Below, one piece after another: positions 29,901 to 44,900 of a stretch of DNA of 64,000 nucleotides. The notes beneath the pieces were generated by a model. The model searched no databases. It worked only from the letters and a program-made list of their open reading frames with translations, and was not told where the DNA came from. Position 1 is the stretch's first letter. Each line of letters begins with the position of its first letter. The stretch is from the NCBI GenBank assembly GCA_000149265.1, contig CH003374.1:400603-464602 (forward strand), given 5' to 3'. The stretch is from Ciona savignyi (taxonomy: Eukaryota; Chordata; Ascidiacea; Phlebobranchia; Cionidae). The translations under genes were made by a program, and so were the position numbers.

Positions 29901-32900
29901 ATTATACTATAAAATCAACGAAACGTCAATTTATTTCAGTGATTGGAAATACTGCACATTATCACCACATGCACCCAGTCAGGTTATTGGGTGTAGACAT
30001 TGGCGCCAAGTATGCGGGGAGTGCCGCGCATTAACCACTAGGAGTGCCTTCTTGCACTTCTTGCGCAAATGTTTTATAAAAAAAAATAATTAAAAAAATA
30101 ATAATCGTGGATTTCGGAAAGTTTCGCACGGATAGTGATAGGTCGGTCCGCAGCCCGTTAGCAACCCCATTTTACTTTTCGGTTCTGTCCGAATATTGCA
30201 TTATTATCCGGCCAAATATTGGTTATATTTCGCTATTGTGATTCAAACTAGGAAGCCCGAATGCGAGAAGATAAACCGGCGCCGTATTTGTGCGTCACTC
30301 TCGTGATTGCATAATTAGGTCAGATTGCGTAACGCAAGATCGAAAAAACAGATGCTTTACGTTCACTGTGCGAGTCACCAAATTAAACTTGCTGTCCAAG
30401 ATTCGTTTAAACTTTTAAATCCAGCAAAGAAGGATTGCTCGCCATTCCTGTGCTGGAGGTCACAGCCAACTTTATTAATTCGTACCCGAAACGCCTTGCC
30501 AGCTTTACGACATTCAAATTGAGAAACGAGCTATATTCGCGACCTTTCGTCCACTGTGTCCAACAAGAAGGGTTTGACGTTTAGCTGCTGTGGACACTTT
30601 TTTTCGAGAATATAAAAATATTCTCAACTGGCTCAAGGAACTTTTCCAACGCCACCGTTTGCCGAAAAGATTTTGCTTTGTCTAAGTAACAGTAAATGTC
30701 CTGGTTTGACCGGTTGGTGGTTATTAAACAAGTTTGACTATACCTCTTCAAGTGTCAGTGTGTACGCGTTAAGAACGATTTTTAACAGGGTTTTGGTACT
30801 GTCTGATCTGGAACATCATTATTTCTTGGGTTGATTGAACATTGTTGTTAATAAAGGAATTCGCGAAAATTTTTAATTTCAATGCAAACCTATTTTTCTA
30901 TAAAAGGATTTTTTTATTGAATTTATGACCGTTATGACGTACGGTAGGTTAATTTTAACAACTATAATTTCAAGCGCATGTGTTATCTTGTTAAATTCTA
31001 TTTTTTATTACAAGAATCGGCGCCGCTCGATCAAAGCAAATATGCCGACATCAGCTACGTTGGGCATCACGTGAGTTTCAGCACGGCAGCTAAACTTTTA
31101 TAACGAAAGGCGCATCTAGGTTTAACTGTACGAATAGAAGACATTTAACCGGTAACCAAATTTGCGAAAACGTACTTTCACAATTAGTTACGCGGTCAAC
31201 CACACATGCGTCATAGGTATCAGATAAGTTTGCAAACACTGTTTAGGTTACGTAAGGTATACATAAAGAGCCAACATGTTCAAGTTTTTGACCACACTCC
31301 CAGACTTTTACAAAACTTGGCGCCCATGGGTGTAGATACAATGTGCATTACATAGAATATGGTGTAAGCTCCACACTTACTTCCTACCACCCGGAGGTTC
31401 TTTGCATATCTTGCATACATAACTTTGCCCTTCTCTGTTGTGGGAGATCCCCTCACAGACGGCATGTTGCCAGGTGTAGCAAGCGTCACATTGAATCATG
31501 AATCCATCTTCAATCTCCGATGAACACACACATCGTATCACATCCTCATTTCGGATTTCCTTACTTTGCTCATTCTAACCATTGTACAGTGGAGAGTCAT
31601 GTGATTAGGAATAGCTGATTTGGAAGCATTTTGGGCAAGGTACTTAGTGTTAAATCATATTGCTACAAGACACAATGCTGTGGAACCCTATCTTAGGCAA
31701 TCCACTGTAATAACCTTGGCATTTAAACCATAGGTACAAGTTATCCACAGACCAAAGATAACAAGGTATAAATTCTTAAATGTGGTTTTCCCCAACTACC
31801 AGGATACAAATCACAAATCCTTCTATTAGGTTGCTGGTCTAACACAACGGTCAGAAGTGCTGAACATCAGAGTGCTGTGAGCTTTGAATTACCTTTACAA
31901 CTTTCCCAATCTCATCATTCATTTTCGGTTCATCGGATAAGTTTGCTTCATTTTCCTCTGTAGTCCTGTTATGTATGGTGTTTCATTATGATACCATTAG
32001 TTGTGCTATTACACCAACAACAGATGACATCACAAATAAATGACATCATCAACAGATGACACCATGAACTATGACATCACAAGCTCACTTATCGTCAAGA
32101 TCTCCGACAGCTGGTTCCTCAATCATTGGTTCGTCTGCGGTAATTTAATGTTAAAAAAGTATATAAACATTAAATATAGTTAAAAATATCAAAGATTTTT
32201 ATATTTGATTCATATATTTGTAAAATTTAACGCATAAATAAGTTTTCAATATTTAGAGAAGTGTAAGAAATGTAATTAGCTACCCACCTCCCTCCAGTGG
32301 TAGGTCTTGTTGCATACGAAGAATCTCCAACATCGGTTTTCCTCCTCTGCTCTTTATCTCCACCTTCTGGTGGTCATCCGATTTGTGGGGAACTGAAGCT
32401 GGGAAGATTTCGAGTTTTTATTTGCGCATTCAGTCTGGGACACTCTCTCTCAGTGAAACAAATATATATATATATATATATGTACTTATGTTCCTGACAA
32501 AATAATGATCAAACGATGTTCCACATTCAATCATTAAACTGGGATCTATCAGCAAAACCACTGTGTGTCAATTGATTCCATTGTATCTTTCTCACTTACT
32601 TCCACGTTTTTCCTTTGAAACTTTAAGGTTCTCTTCACTAGGTTTGCGCCTCTTGTGGGAATGTTTATGATGCTGTTTCAAGGAGGCTTGGTTGCGAAAC
32701 ACCTTGCTACATCCCGGTACTTTACACTGAGGTGAAAAGAGAATATTGCTAGGATAATCGATGGGCACAGGTGGGAGAATGATAAGTGTGTTAAGTTTCA
32801 CATGCAATGAAAGGGTTGCTGGAAAATAATACCATATTAAGTCATTTTAGTATAACTCATTAGATTACATTGGGTTGCACCATTAATAACAATTTAACTT

Positions 32901-35900
32901 GTCCAATGTACATGCAAACAGCCGATTTCGATCAAGAAACCTTACTGCTGTTGACCCCACATTCTAGATACTACCACATCATTCACAATTCTACACAAAA
33001 TGCAATAATCAATGCTTAAGAAGCCATCACACCTTGAATCTGTTGATTTCATCACTGGTTGAGGTGACTGGGATTGTTCCTTTGCTGATGTCCATCACAT
33101 CTGATCTAATACGATGCAATAAATAGACTCATTATAACTTAAAAGAGCTCAAGTGTGGACTTTAGGTGGTTATAGATATGGAATAAATATAAATCAACAA
33201 GGACTATAAAGCTCAGAACACACCACCACGATAAACCAACCTCTCCTTAGTCTTGGGTCTCCCACGCTTTGTGACCTTGGGAATGGCATTTGGATCCCAC
33301 ATGCTCACCATCTCTTTGTTCAACTTCCGGATCATTCCATCGTAATACTGAACTGTGTACTGTTCAGGTGAATCTGTAGATTTTTTTAATATGGGTTATA
33401 TTCTTTTATGGTCATACAAGTTTATCCATGGTGACTATATCATTTTTATGATACTTTTTTTAGGATAAATTCCAATGACATAACAAAATAAACTATTAAT
33501 AGAGGTCACTGTTAACATAGGCAAAATTAATATTTTTTTTTATATTATTGATTATTGGTTTTTTATATAATTGTCATTACCACTATGCAGTTGGGATTAA
33601 ATCAATGAGAAAACAAAATAATGAATGTAAAATAAATTCGACAAAACAGGACTTGACAATTGTTTTTGTATATTACATAAACCATTGTTTAAACAGCTTT
33701 GATCATATTTGTTTGGCAGCGTGGTGACATCATCATTTATGCAACAGACTCGAGATTATGTTTTAAAGCGAACTTTACCGCATCATAACCCATAATTAAA
33801 GTAATATTCACCAGAAAAAATTTAAATTATCTAGTCAATCTAAATTTTTTGTTTTGGTGAATTTTTACAACATATTACTGACAATTTCGTTTGTGAAGTT
33901 TAGGTATTATTCTTTACGTTGTAATGCAGTTTTTTAATCTTTCTTATACCCTGTAGTTGATGGCTTGGTGCATTGAGTGTTGGAGGTTCGAAACTGGTTG
34001 TTGGATATTTGGTTATGTCCTTGGGCAAGACACTTAGCAGACATCGCCTAAACCCAGTGGATATATGGATTCTACTTAAACTGAATTAACTAAACAATTT
34101 GAATTACCACTTTGATAACATTCCTGATTTTTCCCATTTGCAGAAATAAAACATTAATATCCTATTTTTAACCTACCATTTAAATGTGCAGCTAGAACAG
34201 TAGCAGGATAACTTCTACAGTCAGTCCATCTTGCAAGCACTGTATCACCCTTTCCAAATCTTTCAGACTCGGGGGACTTCGCTTCCTGGTTCCCATCCTG
34301 CTGACGAATAACAAATATCAGTATTCCAAACTTTGTTCAGCATAGAAGGTTTAAAGTTTAAAACTTGGTTTTAACATCAAAGCTTTGTAATCCCGTTCAC
34401 CAGTGAGTCGTCCAGACAAAAGGCAAAAGTGTCGAAATTCAAATAGGTTTTGGTTCAATTACAACTGCGGTTGTACTACTTGTACACAGTGAGCAATCGA
34501 CTACTAGTTTTTTTTACATCAGGTTGAGTCAATTTCACAATTACCCGGTGATATTATATCTAATTAGCCTACGCACAGTGTGCCCCACGGTCTTCTTCAC
34601 CATATTCAATCTCCCGTAGAAGCATAACGTAAACACAGGGCAATTGCAGGGTATACATAGTATTATCAATATTTTAAAAGCAAACATTTTTAATATTAAT
34701 GGGTAGTTGGTGGTGTGTATACTTGCCAATTTTTTTTTTCATTTCCACTGCCTATCGGTATATAGAAAAGTATAACATAGCTTTCAAGCTATTTTTTAAC
34801 AAATACTAGCTCTTAGTCATTTCTTTATAGATTCTAGGGGATTTTTTTATGTTTATAAATTTATTCAAATGAATTTGGTGCATGGGAAATGCATTCTATA
34901 CATTTATAGAATGGAGAATCGAAATCGGCAGAAAAAGAATTGGAATTAAGTCGATTACGCCAAAGCTGTGGCTGTATCTTAAGAAATGTTATGCCTTTGT
35001 CGCCCAGTAAATGAAATACGCAAACAATTTTTACCCTTGTTAAATCTGAAACCACTGCTTTCTCCTCACTGGTTGATTCCTCAATCAATTTCTTCTCATC
35101 GACTTTGTTTGTTCCAGGTTTTTCCTTCACCTGTGGAAACATGGGATATGAGAGACCAGGAAAAATTCATTTTATAAAAATTGACATCATTTTGTACATT
35201 ACATATCTCTGTATTTCCTTACACTAATCTTTACTGTTAATCATCTGCTTTAAACTACTAATTAATTTCGTAGATTATGAAGCAAAACAAATTTGTTTTT
35301 TGTTCAGAAAATATTTTAATGACCTGATTCGCAGTTTTAACTTTTGAAGTCTTTTGATTGGTTGATTCTGGTTTAGAATCCAAATCGGCTGATTTATCTT
35401 TTGCTGTCTTTTCATTGGTTGATTCAATTTTTGCTGTCCCCTGATTAGTTGGTGGTTTCCATGGGGACAACCAATCATGTTTTACCACTTTCTTACGGTT
35501 GTCATAATATTTGATCAAATAGTGGTCTGGAGATAGTAAGAAAACGTTTTTAAAGAAAGTTCCCAGGACTAATGGTAAATGAACATGTAGGTACATAATG
35601 TTATACAATACTCAAGGTTACAGCATCGAACATTTTAAATCAATACTTGTGTTTGGAAACCAAACGAACCACCATGGTTGGATAGCCTATTAAGTATCTT
35701 AATTCTTAAGTAATACGAAAAACATTAGGAAAGTAATATAATATTCAAACACCATATCTCTGCAAAACACGAACCTATTCCTTTTTGCTTGAGTACTGTA
35801 GCAGGGTAGAATCTACGATCGGTCCATCGACACAACACCTGTTCTCCCTGCTTGTATCGAACACGACTTTCGGGAGCTAAGTGTAAAATCGATTCTGCAC

Positions 35901-38900
35901 AGTGAGTTACAAGTGGATTTATTTTACCTGATATCTNNNNNNNNNNNNNNNNNNNNNNNNNNNNNNNNNNNNNNNNNNNNNNNNNNNNNNNNNNNNNNNN
36001 NNNNNNNNNNNNNNNNNNNNNNNNNNNNNNNNNNNNCTAACGATTTAATATTTATAAAATGATTATATTACCGCTTATCTTGGCTTGCTTGCTGCGGGTC
36101 CCAAGATCGACTGCAAATTATTGAACTGACAACAACACATATATGCAGCAGTGGGGGAATCATTACATTTTGACCAGTTGTGTTTTGGGAAAAGAAACTT
36201 AACGAATCTTGACAACTAATAATACATTGTAGGCTGCTATGCTGATCGGTAGGACTATTAAAGGTTTGACACCTGTGTCACTGGACAAAGCACTTTAACA
36301 CAAGTTGTTCTAACCCAATCCGGTAAAACTAAGTGCATTGAGTCCATATGTACACAAATGATTATATGTAATATTCAAATGCAACAAAAAGTGTTATTTA
36401 TACAGGTCATGACAATTTGACCTATATACATGCGATTAAATGATAGGTAATACACGGTTTATTTTAAAAAAATGGGATGGGGTTGTATTTCAAACCTTGC
36501 AAAACATTTCATAACAACCAATAGTCATGGTTTTGTTTTATGCTAAGGTATAAGGCATATATTATTATTTTAGATTTGGCCACAAACCTGAATTCGATTC
36601 AGAGACGCGTCGGCTTCTATCAGCTGATTGTGGACGATTTAGCACCAAAGCAGCCTTGGATCTATTGTCCTCGGACCGATGTCGTTTCGGTGAGGAGAGT
36701 TTGGGTGGGGCTGGTGGTAGTTTAGGTATTTCCCCAGAATAGGGTCGAAGGAAATCCTCCTTAACAACCTTAACGAGACCGTCGTAATATCGGATCTTGT
36801 AAGCATCTGAAGGATCAGTTGTGTTTGGAATTTACAATTTTATTTGCTATAACAATTTAAGAGTTTAAACCAGATTTTTTTTTAGGTGCTATATCAACCA
36901 TCCAGCAGATGAAACCATAGTTACACTACACCGGATATAAGGGAAGTCAATAAATAGTTTGCAACACAACCTACCATCTCCCATGCATTTGAGTATTGTG
37001 GCGAAATACAGTCTGCAGTCAGCCCACTTGGCCAGCACTGTTTCACCCTTCTTATACACGTGCTTCACTTTTGGTGTGTCCACAGCACTTTCTGCTTGAT
37101 ATATATTCGTTATTGATTGAAAATAGAAAAAAACATTAAACTGAAACAAATTTTAAAATATTAGATTAAGAATTAATTTGTACCATCAATATATTCTTTT
37201 CCTGTTTCTTTTCGAGTCTGAGGTAAATTTAACTGGGATATCTGGGATATCTCGGGTTCAGTGGGTTGTTGTTTGGAAACTTCTTTTTGCTGCTCTTGTT
37301 TTGGTTGATTGAGTTCAAGGGGTTGAAGGTAAATAATTGGTTTTGAGAGTTTACGCTTGTTGCGTTTTTCTGGGGGGTAGAGAGATTACATAAGCCAGCT
37401 GGTAAGCACACAAGGTGATTGACCATCAGATAACAGGTTGTTGGGTCCAGGTTTTAGCTAGATGTTGTTATAAATATAACCCATGTAGTTGTCATACAAA
37501 CTACAAATAGGAAGAAAAATGGAGTTTATTGTAGCACGTCCGGAACTGTAACTAGTGAGTAGTGACACCATTCGGAAGAATATTCTCTACCCACAACTTA
37601 GATGTATAATAAAAATATACCTCACCTTTGCTCTCTTGTTTTAATATGAATTGCGCTTGTAATTCTTGCGAAACAGGTGAGTATATCTTGGTGAGTTCGA
37701 AACACATCTAAAGTATTGGATTTTGGTGAATACAACAAAAATTACAATACTGCAGTTTGGTATACAACATTAGGATAGGATACGATATTCATGTTTATCC
37801 TTGTGAATGGAAAAACCAAGGGGATTAACACACGGGCAATCCTCAGATCACCTCGTGCCCACCATCGGGTTACCAGAGCTATTGCTGTGTGTTGTGTATG
37901 ATCACACGATCCTTCAATTTAGCAAAACCCATTAATCTATTAATTTAATGCTCGATACTAAAAAAAGGAAGACAGTTTAATCACATACTTGCAAAAAGCC
38001 AGTGGAGTGTTTAGCTTAACTTTCTGAATAGTGATCAGAAAAGCCACCAAGTAACAAGATGGTTGGCTTATAATGTTCTTAAAGCACAAACTTACCTTGA
38101 TGTTGGACGACGTCGATACTTTTGCACATTCTGTTTTAAAAAAGTCTTGAAATGTTTCCAAGGCAACCGATTGGTTAGAATGCTCTTTTAAGAATTTGCT
38201 CACCTAAACACGACTCATGATTATACATTATCTGCTGTGTCATAAAAACAGCATACCAGTGTTTTTTTCCACTGCAGTCGCAGACGGCCAAAAAGTTTTT
38301 GATCAGGGTGTTGTAGAAAGTGTGCTGCTGCCGGTAGAAACCTTAAAATTGGGTTAATAGGTGTAACTGGCCGGATCAAAATTAAAGGTAGTATAATAAT
38401 TTTGTAAAACACACACTGCATATGCTGATGTAAATAAAAAAATATAAAGCCAAAACATCATTAAAATAATATTAAAATTTTCTTCATATTGTGAGGGACT
38501 AAAAAATCGACATAAACCATAAAAACAAGCACCTGTAGAGTATTATATTATTTTCATTGGTGAAAGAAAGCAGCTCGTGGGTGAGCTGGTCCAGATGGAG
38601 ATCAAGAAGGAGGGCAACGGGGCGGTGTGGGGGAATCCCCGGAATAAATACTTCGCGCATCCAGTGTAACATTACGTCTGAATCAACCACCCCTTGTTTC
38701 CGATAACCCATGGTTTGCTTCATCACGGCACTTTCCCCTTTGTGGAGCACATCATGTTAAAACGTAGGACTTGGCATGAGACAAAGCGAAAAAAATATTT
38801 CTGCTATAAGAAAGTCATAGATAGTTTGGAAGACTCTAGACAGTTAAAACAAAAATGGAGATTATATAAGATTCTTGAGTTCTAAAAAAGTTTGTTCACT

Positions 38901-41900
38901 TAAGGTTATAAAGTTTTCAGTTAACTCTGGGCGTAACCTGCAGGGGCCTGTATCGTATTAGAATTTTCACAGACCTGGTAGAAGATGAAATGGCTCCAAC
39001 ATCACTCCCTCGGCTCCAATGCATGTCAGCATGGACATTTTGTTTTTACTCCCAGCTATATTAATCTTCACGCCATCAACTATAAACTCGACCTCGTGCA
39101 TGAGTCTAGCGTCGAAGACGGTTTGATCGCAGTAATAAACGAGGTTTGGGACGACTGGTGCAACCCGCAATGCACACGACCAACGCATCAACCATTCCTC
39201 AAATCCCTCTCGATCGAACCTGAATCGATCCAACGGCTTCTTACGACCCGGGAATATCTCTGGGTGGCGCTCCAAGAATTCTGTGAAATTTATTTGGAAC
39301 TTTTTTGAAATTATTATCTTAAGATTAGAAGTTTATGGTTTGATCCCGTAAATGGAAAAACGCAGCATGTGCACAAACTTCAGATTATTTCGAATATCGA
39401 TTTACCAGAGATATTGCGCACATTGTATAAGATGGAGTTGTTTCTACTAATTCAGGTTATCCACGGGGTTTGAGCAATGTCTGCCAACTATCTTAAGGAC
39501 CCAACAAACAACTGGTGACTTATTTCTATAAAACAAACTTACAATCGCCTACAGAGAGCAGATGCCCCTCCTGATAAATCATTTATTAGATTTTTTATTC
39601 TTTTAGTAAAATAAAGGAGATTATAAAATAATGTTTAATCTAAAATTGTTGACTAAAATTAATCTGTAATTATAAAAATTACAACAAATGTTAACAAAAA
39701 AACACGCACCACTCAGCCATGTTGTTGACGGGAAGTTGATTGGCATGAAATTGTTGAAGACAACTTTCATGTTTTGTTGTGTCAGAATGGTTTTGATTTG
39801 TTGGGAGATATGAAGGTCAGTTATGGCCCACCCGGCATCTGTCATGTCGTGGATCCAACTCACAATCTTCGATTCGGAAGATGGGGGCAACAAATTAGAT
39901 TGCCACAGCCCCGATATCACCCCGCCCCGTTGCAACAATGATTCACGGAATTCTACAACATCGATACCGAACTCTTCTGCTACCTAGTGGCAAAAAATAC
40001 TTTTTATTAGAGTTGATTTAATATTTTTAAATAATAATTTTCAATGAAGAAACATTCTAGTGTAAATGATAAAAATATAATAGACATATCTCTGTATACA
40101 CCAAAGCTTTTTTAGGGTAAAAGCGTACATCTATTTTTACCATACTAAAAAAAAAATTGAAAACAATGAAATATAAAATTTGAAAACTTAACATATTATA
40201 CAAACAAAGTTAATTTTAAAACAATAATAAAATATTTAAATAAAATGGAGAACAAACTGAAAGAAACCTGATCAAGAGAACATTCTTCACTAAGAACCCG
40301 ATCACCAGCCATCTTGTGCTTTTCACGCAAACTTAAACTCTTAACATTCACTGTGGAAATATTGGAAGTTAACTTGATGTTTTTAACTAATATATATCAA
40401 TGTTTAATTTCAATACACATGTAATTGATCAAACCTTCGTCAATTTTAATTATCTCCAAGGGAAATTCCCGAAAAGAATAAAATATCAAATCAATTTCTT
40501 ATCATGTTATCAAATACTATCCCTTACATGGTATTCCACTGTGCAAAAGTGACATTGTTATGAAAATGTCTGACTTAATCAGCGTAAGCGAAATTTAAAA
40601 CCAATTACTCACTTAATCAGCGTAAGCGAAATTAAAAACCATAGTTTTACAAACCTTTCTCATTACTGGATGGAGCAGAAGTGTTGGACTTCGATCTGGG
40701 TGAAGATTATTTGTATTTTAAATTTACTAGTAGCTAGTACTATGCTTGAATTCGGTGGGTTATGCAATGTCTGTAGGGAAAATTTTTACTACAAAATTTA
40801 TCATTGATGTCGTGAGAGCCAACTCATGTCCATCATCTTTTGGGAAACTTGAGCGGGCAGTTTGGTGTAATCTGATTGGTTGGTTAAAATAGCCGTAACA
40901 AAAAATCTAAGCATACTTTGCATATTATTTGGATCTTAACACAAAACTTACATATTGTCCAACACTTCTTCCGATATTTTTGTGACTTCTGTAAGAAAAC
41001 GTTATAAGGAAATTTCTATTTTTGATTGTATTTTTTGATCATAAACTTACTTATCTTCTTCTTTAAACTTTGTTTACGCTTGGATGATTCTAATAAAATA
41101 TATTTTTTATTTCATATATGCAAGTAATAAAAAGCGATGCCTAGAAATGCAGTTTCCACAAACAGTTGAACACAATAAATATAATCCATATTCACCTTTT
41201 GCTGTTTTTTTGACACTTTTCTGACCAGACTTTCCTTCGCTTTCTTCTGGTGACACAAAATTTAAGCCAGGTTAAAATATTTAAAAAGTCATGACACCAC
41301 ATACCATCAATGACAAGTGGGGAATCCGAATCACTCAACTCTTTTCCCCACTTGGTGGCTTGCTTCAGCTTGGATGATGAATTTGAACTATATTTGAAAT
41401 AAAATTTAGTTGGTCAGGACCTAGCACAGCAGGTTGTACTAAGGCAAAATTTCTGCAGGCATGCAGTAATCTGATGAACCAAGTTTTATACTTCTAAGAC
41501 ATAAATTCCTTACTACTGTACGGTCAAGTGGCCGAATGGTTAGCGCGACCGATACACATACCTACTTATACAAAAATGGTCCAAGTGATGTGCCCATCCT
41601 GAGTTCGAAACTTAACTCGGTAAAAAAAAATCCTTACTACACAGCCTAACCTAGTTCTTATAAACAACCTGTTAAAGTAACAGTACAATAAAATTAAGAG
41701 ACATTTAAATTAATTGGCTACTTTAATTTTTAGTAAATTGATACTTTACATATGAAGTAAATTTGGAATCAAGTGCATTTTCTGGAATTTCTACCTTGTT
41801 GAGGTTGTAACAGCTGTAGTAGTTGATGTTGACAATGTTGTCACTGCTTTGTCCAATAAGTTGTCCGATATTTTGTCAATTCTTGCTCGCTTGGTACTGA

Positions 41901-44900
41901 AGACTTTAGGGGGTGTAACTGGGTCACTTGGGGCTTCCCCTGTAACTGGAAGGGTTACATCATGCTTCTTTGAACTTTCTTCCGATGAAAGTGTAGCACT
42001 GGCAGGTTCAGCAGATAGTGATGCCTCTTTCTCAGGGAGTTCCCCAGATTGACGAGGGTCTACAGAAGAGGACGGGTCCACAGTTTCAACAAACTTTCGT
42101 TTCTTGCCACGACGTGGCTCAGATTGGGGCTCCATTGGCTCTGGATTGATAAAATATATAAACACAATTATACCAATCAACCAGTATCAGTTCCTGGACA
42201 GGACAGAATATCGGGTGGGTTGACAGAGCGTTAAGACACAGAATAAACTCATCAAAGTATCTCCTTCTATACCATTTTTGATCACCGACTTGAATTCACT
42301 CAATCAAGGCAACGACCGTTATTTGACTTATCCCACGGACAACTGTGCTCAAACCCCACATTTGTCTGATAATCGACATTAACCACAATACCATGAGACA
42401 GGACATTTCTAATACATGTGCACCTGAGAAGTACATTATGGGCAGTCAGTAAATGGGTGGCAAGCACAACGTACCTTTTCTTAAAGCAGTCCTTCGTTCA
42501 CGGTCGTTAGCAGACGTTCGGTATTTACGATTAGCTATGTCATGTTGGGGTGACTTTGGACTTGCTTCATTGATTGATACCAAGTAAGCCTGTTGGGCTG
42601 CCTTCATTGCATCCTCCTGTGGGTTAAGTTTATTTAATTGTTTGTTTCTTTATTTACAGTAAACAGGACACAGAATGCTAAACTAAAAAATATAGCTCGA
42701 AATTTTACAGTTGCTGCGCTGTTCAAAAATTACACAGGAAAACGAACCTTTTCTTTTTCAGTGATTGGCTTTAGCAGATTGGGTCGGACTAATTTCTTCA
42801 ATCCATCAAAAAACATGACGAGATAAGAACCGGAATCCTTCACAGCAATCACTGTACCAGGATAGAAGTTACCATCAGTCCACTGCGACAATACATCATC
42901 ACCAACTTTGAATTTCTGGGGGAGAAAATAAAAAAATAGATTAAATCTTAACTGTACTGTCGAAAGCTATTGCACAATGTGGTTATGCACAGAATACAAA
43001 TTTTCCTTGTGGATTTTTAAAAGTTTTGTGGTCTTAGAAAGCAACAGCGAAGTACAAATCCATCCAATTTTATTTTTGTCTGACTATTTAGCTTGGTGGG
43101 TTGGTTTGACATCTTTCAGTTAAAGGGTTACAGGTCGGAAACTGGTAGCTAGTCGCTTGTGTCCTTGGGCAAAGTACTTAACAGATATTGCCTGAACGCA
43201 GTGGGTAATGGGTTCTATCAAATTGAAGGAACGTGTGAGTCATACATAACACACTGCAATAGCGCGATAACCCGACGGTTGGCGCGAGGTGATCTGACGA
43301 TTGCCCGTGTGTTAACTCCCTTGGTTTTCCCATTCACGGGGAAAAACATAAATATCCTATCTTGGGTTCATATTTGATAATTTTAATGTTTGACATAAAA
43401 TAAACTCTTGGAAATTTGTTCTTTGTATTGTATAACCTAATCACAGTCTTTTAACCAGTAGTTACTCAAGATACAGCATATAGGCCTGGCATAATGTTAT
43501 TTCAATTGAGTCTACTCCTTAGTGTAAAGAAAGGTAATCATTACAGTGTTTCTGAAAGTGAGTTAAAATAAAACAATAAAATAAGTGAGTTAAGGAATCT
43601 GAATTACAGAATTAAAACACAGGTTATAGTCTGACCACCCTGTACTTTGCACAGTACATCATGAAACTTAAACTTGTGGAACATTTTGATTTACTCACAA
43701 GTTATCAATATGGAACGCACTGCAATAGCTTTGGCATCCATGATATCTATGCGGCGCTGGAGTAACAGGCCTTTTATGGCCTAAATTTCTGGTCTCAGGA
43801 CTACAGTGGACCCACCCATACTAATGTAATGCAATGGCTCTGGGAACCTGACTGTGGACTTAAGGTAATCTAACGACTACATATGTTATAATTAATTTGT
43901 ATTAGGCTAACATTTTACCTTTTTTTCATGATCATATCTTGACATAGAATAAAACCAAAATCATTAAAATTACCTGAACATCAACTTTCTTATCAAGCTG
44001 ACTTGGTCCTCGTATGAGTTCACTATCCATCAGGAAAATTGTGTCAAATCGTTTCCCCCACCCATTAAAATGGACCAACACTTGATTTTTATCCTGGTAA
44101 ACCTGCATTCAAAAATGTGTTAAAGCAGTACGAACAATTACTTTGTGGATCAAGGGTGCAAGGGAAGGGAAGTAACATGCCAGCAGACACCTACACCAAC
44201 CTCAACTATCTTAGCACGATACCACTTCCCACAATCCATAGCTTCCAAATTCTCATTTGCCTCGAACTTGATGTTGTTGAGAGGAACGGCATCAGGGTGG
44301 ATACTTGACCTTTTGCCCACCTGAGGGCTCTCCTATGAAAAAAAATTGATTAAAACTTAAATTATTTGTTACTAGCAGGGAGATGCTCTGAACACACCTA
44401 ATACTCAAGTTTACAGAAATTTCAAAAAAAATATGATCAGGTAAAATCGCAGGGCGATCAGAACATGATTGAATTTGGCATTAAAAGCTGTGATCTAAAG
44501 TCTAATCATTTTGTAAAACTAAATCTGGTAAAGATTAATAAATCGTGTCTTTTTAGTGGAAATTTTAATTGCATAACACAAGTGAAATCTAAATGTTAAT
44601 ACAATTTTTTTACTCTATGTCTTGAATTGATATCTGATCTCACAATCTATATTAAGACATCATGGTTTACTTTTTGTTAAAATTATCGTGAGTTATGCGA
44701 ATAAGGTTCATGAAAAAAAGACATGAAAAAGATACACATGTGTTTTGGTTTAATACATTGATTTTGGTTTAATACATTGTTTTAGAGAAATTAGTTATAT
44801 TTAATAAGGACAACAGAGTCTTTAAAACAACGTTTTTGGTGCTGGGTGGATACCTATTCATTTATTTTTTATTTTTTTAACCAAGCTCAGGTTCGAACCC

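Larger units (their letters stand above)
33241..37094 (-). other. Three Tudor domains with identical intron positions
   Basis: Each Tudor domain is split over two or more exons: 37091-36975 with 36806-36588 (VLAKWADCRLYFATIL / IRYYDGLVKVVKEDFLRP), 35876-35775 with 35526-35324 (VLCRWTDRRFYPATVL / IKYYDNRKKVVKHDWLSP) and 34297-34177 with 33373-33241 (VLARWTDCRSYPATVL / VQYYDGMIRKLNKEMVSM). In all three the splitting intron is phase 1 and falls in a Gly/Asp codon between the two halves. The Tudor next to the MBT domain (42915-42748) has no intron there. This indicates duplication of an exon pair inside the gene. Confidence 0.85.

Noticed and set aside
38985-39308. 107-codon plus-strand ORF
   Set aside because: It lies antisense to the transposase-domain exon 39280-38975 and has no family match; it is a shadow.
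37626-40350. Recent transposon insertion nested in an intron as a separate gene
   Set aside because: The block is split into seven exons, lacks visible terminal repeats and target duplications, has no own start or polyadenylation signal, and matches both flanking phases.
41522-41627. Functional tRNA gene
   Set aside because: A- and B-box-like words are present but acceptor and anticodon stems do not pair, and the same sequence recurs as a dispersed repeat.
41849-42052. Plus-strand ORF
   Set aside because: Antisense shadow of exon 42140-41795 of the PHF20-like gene.
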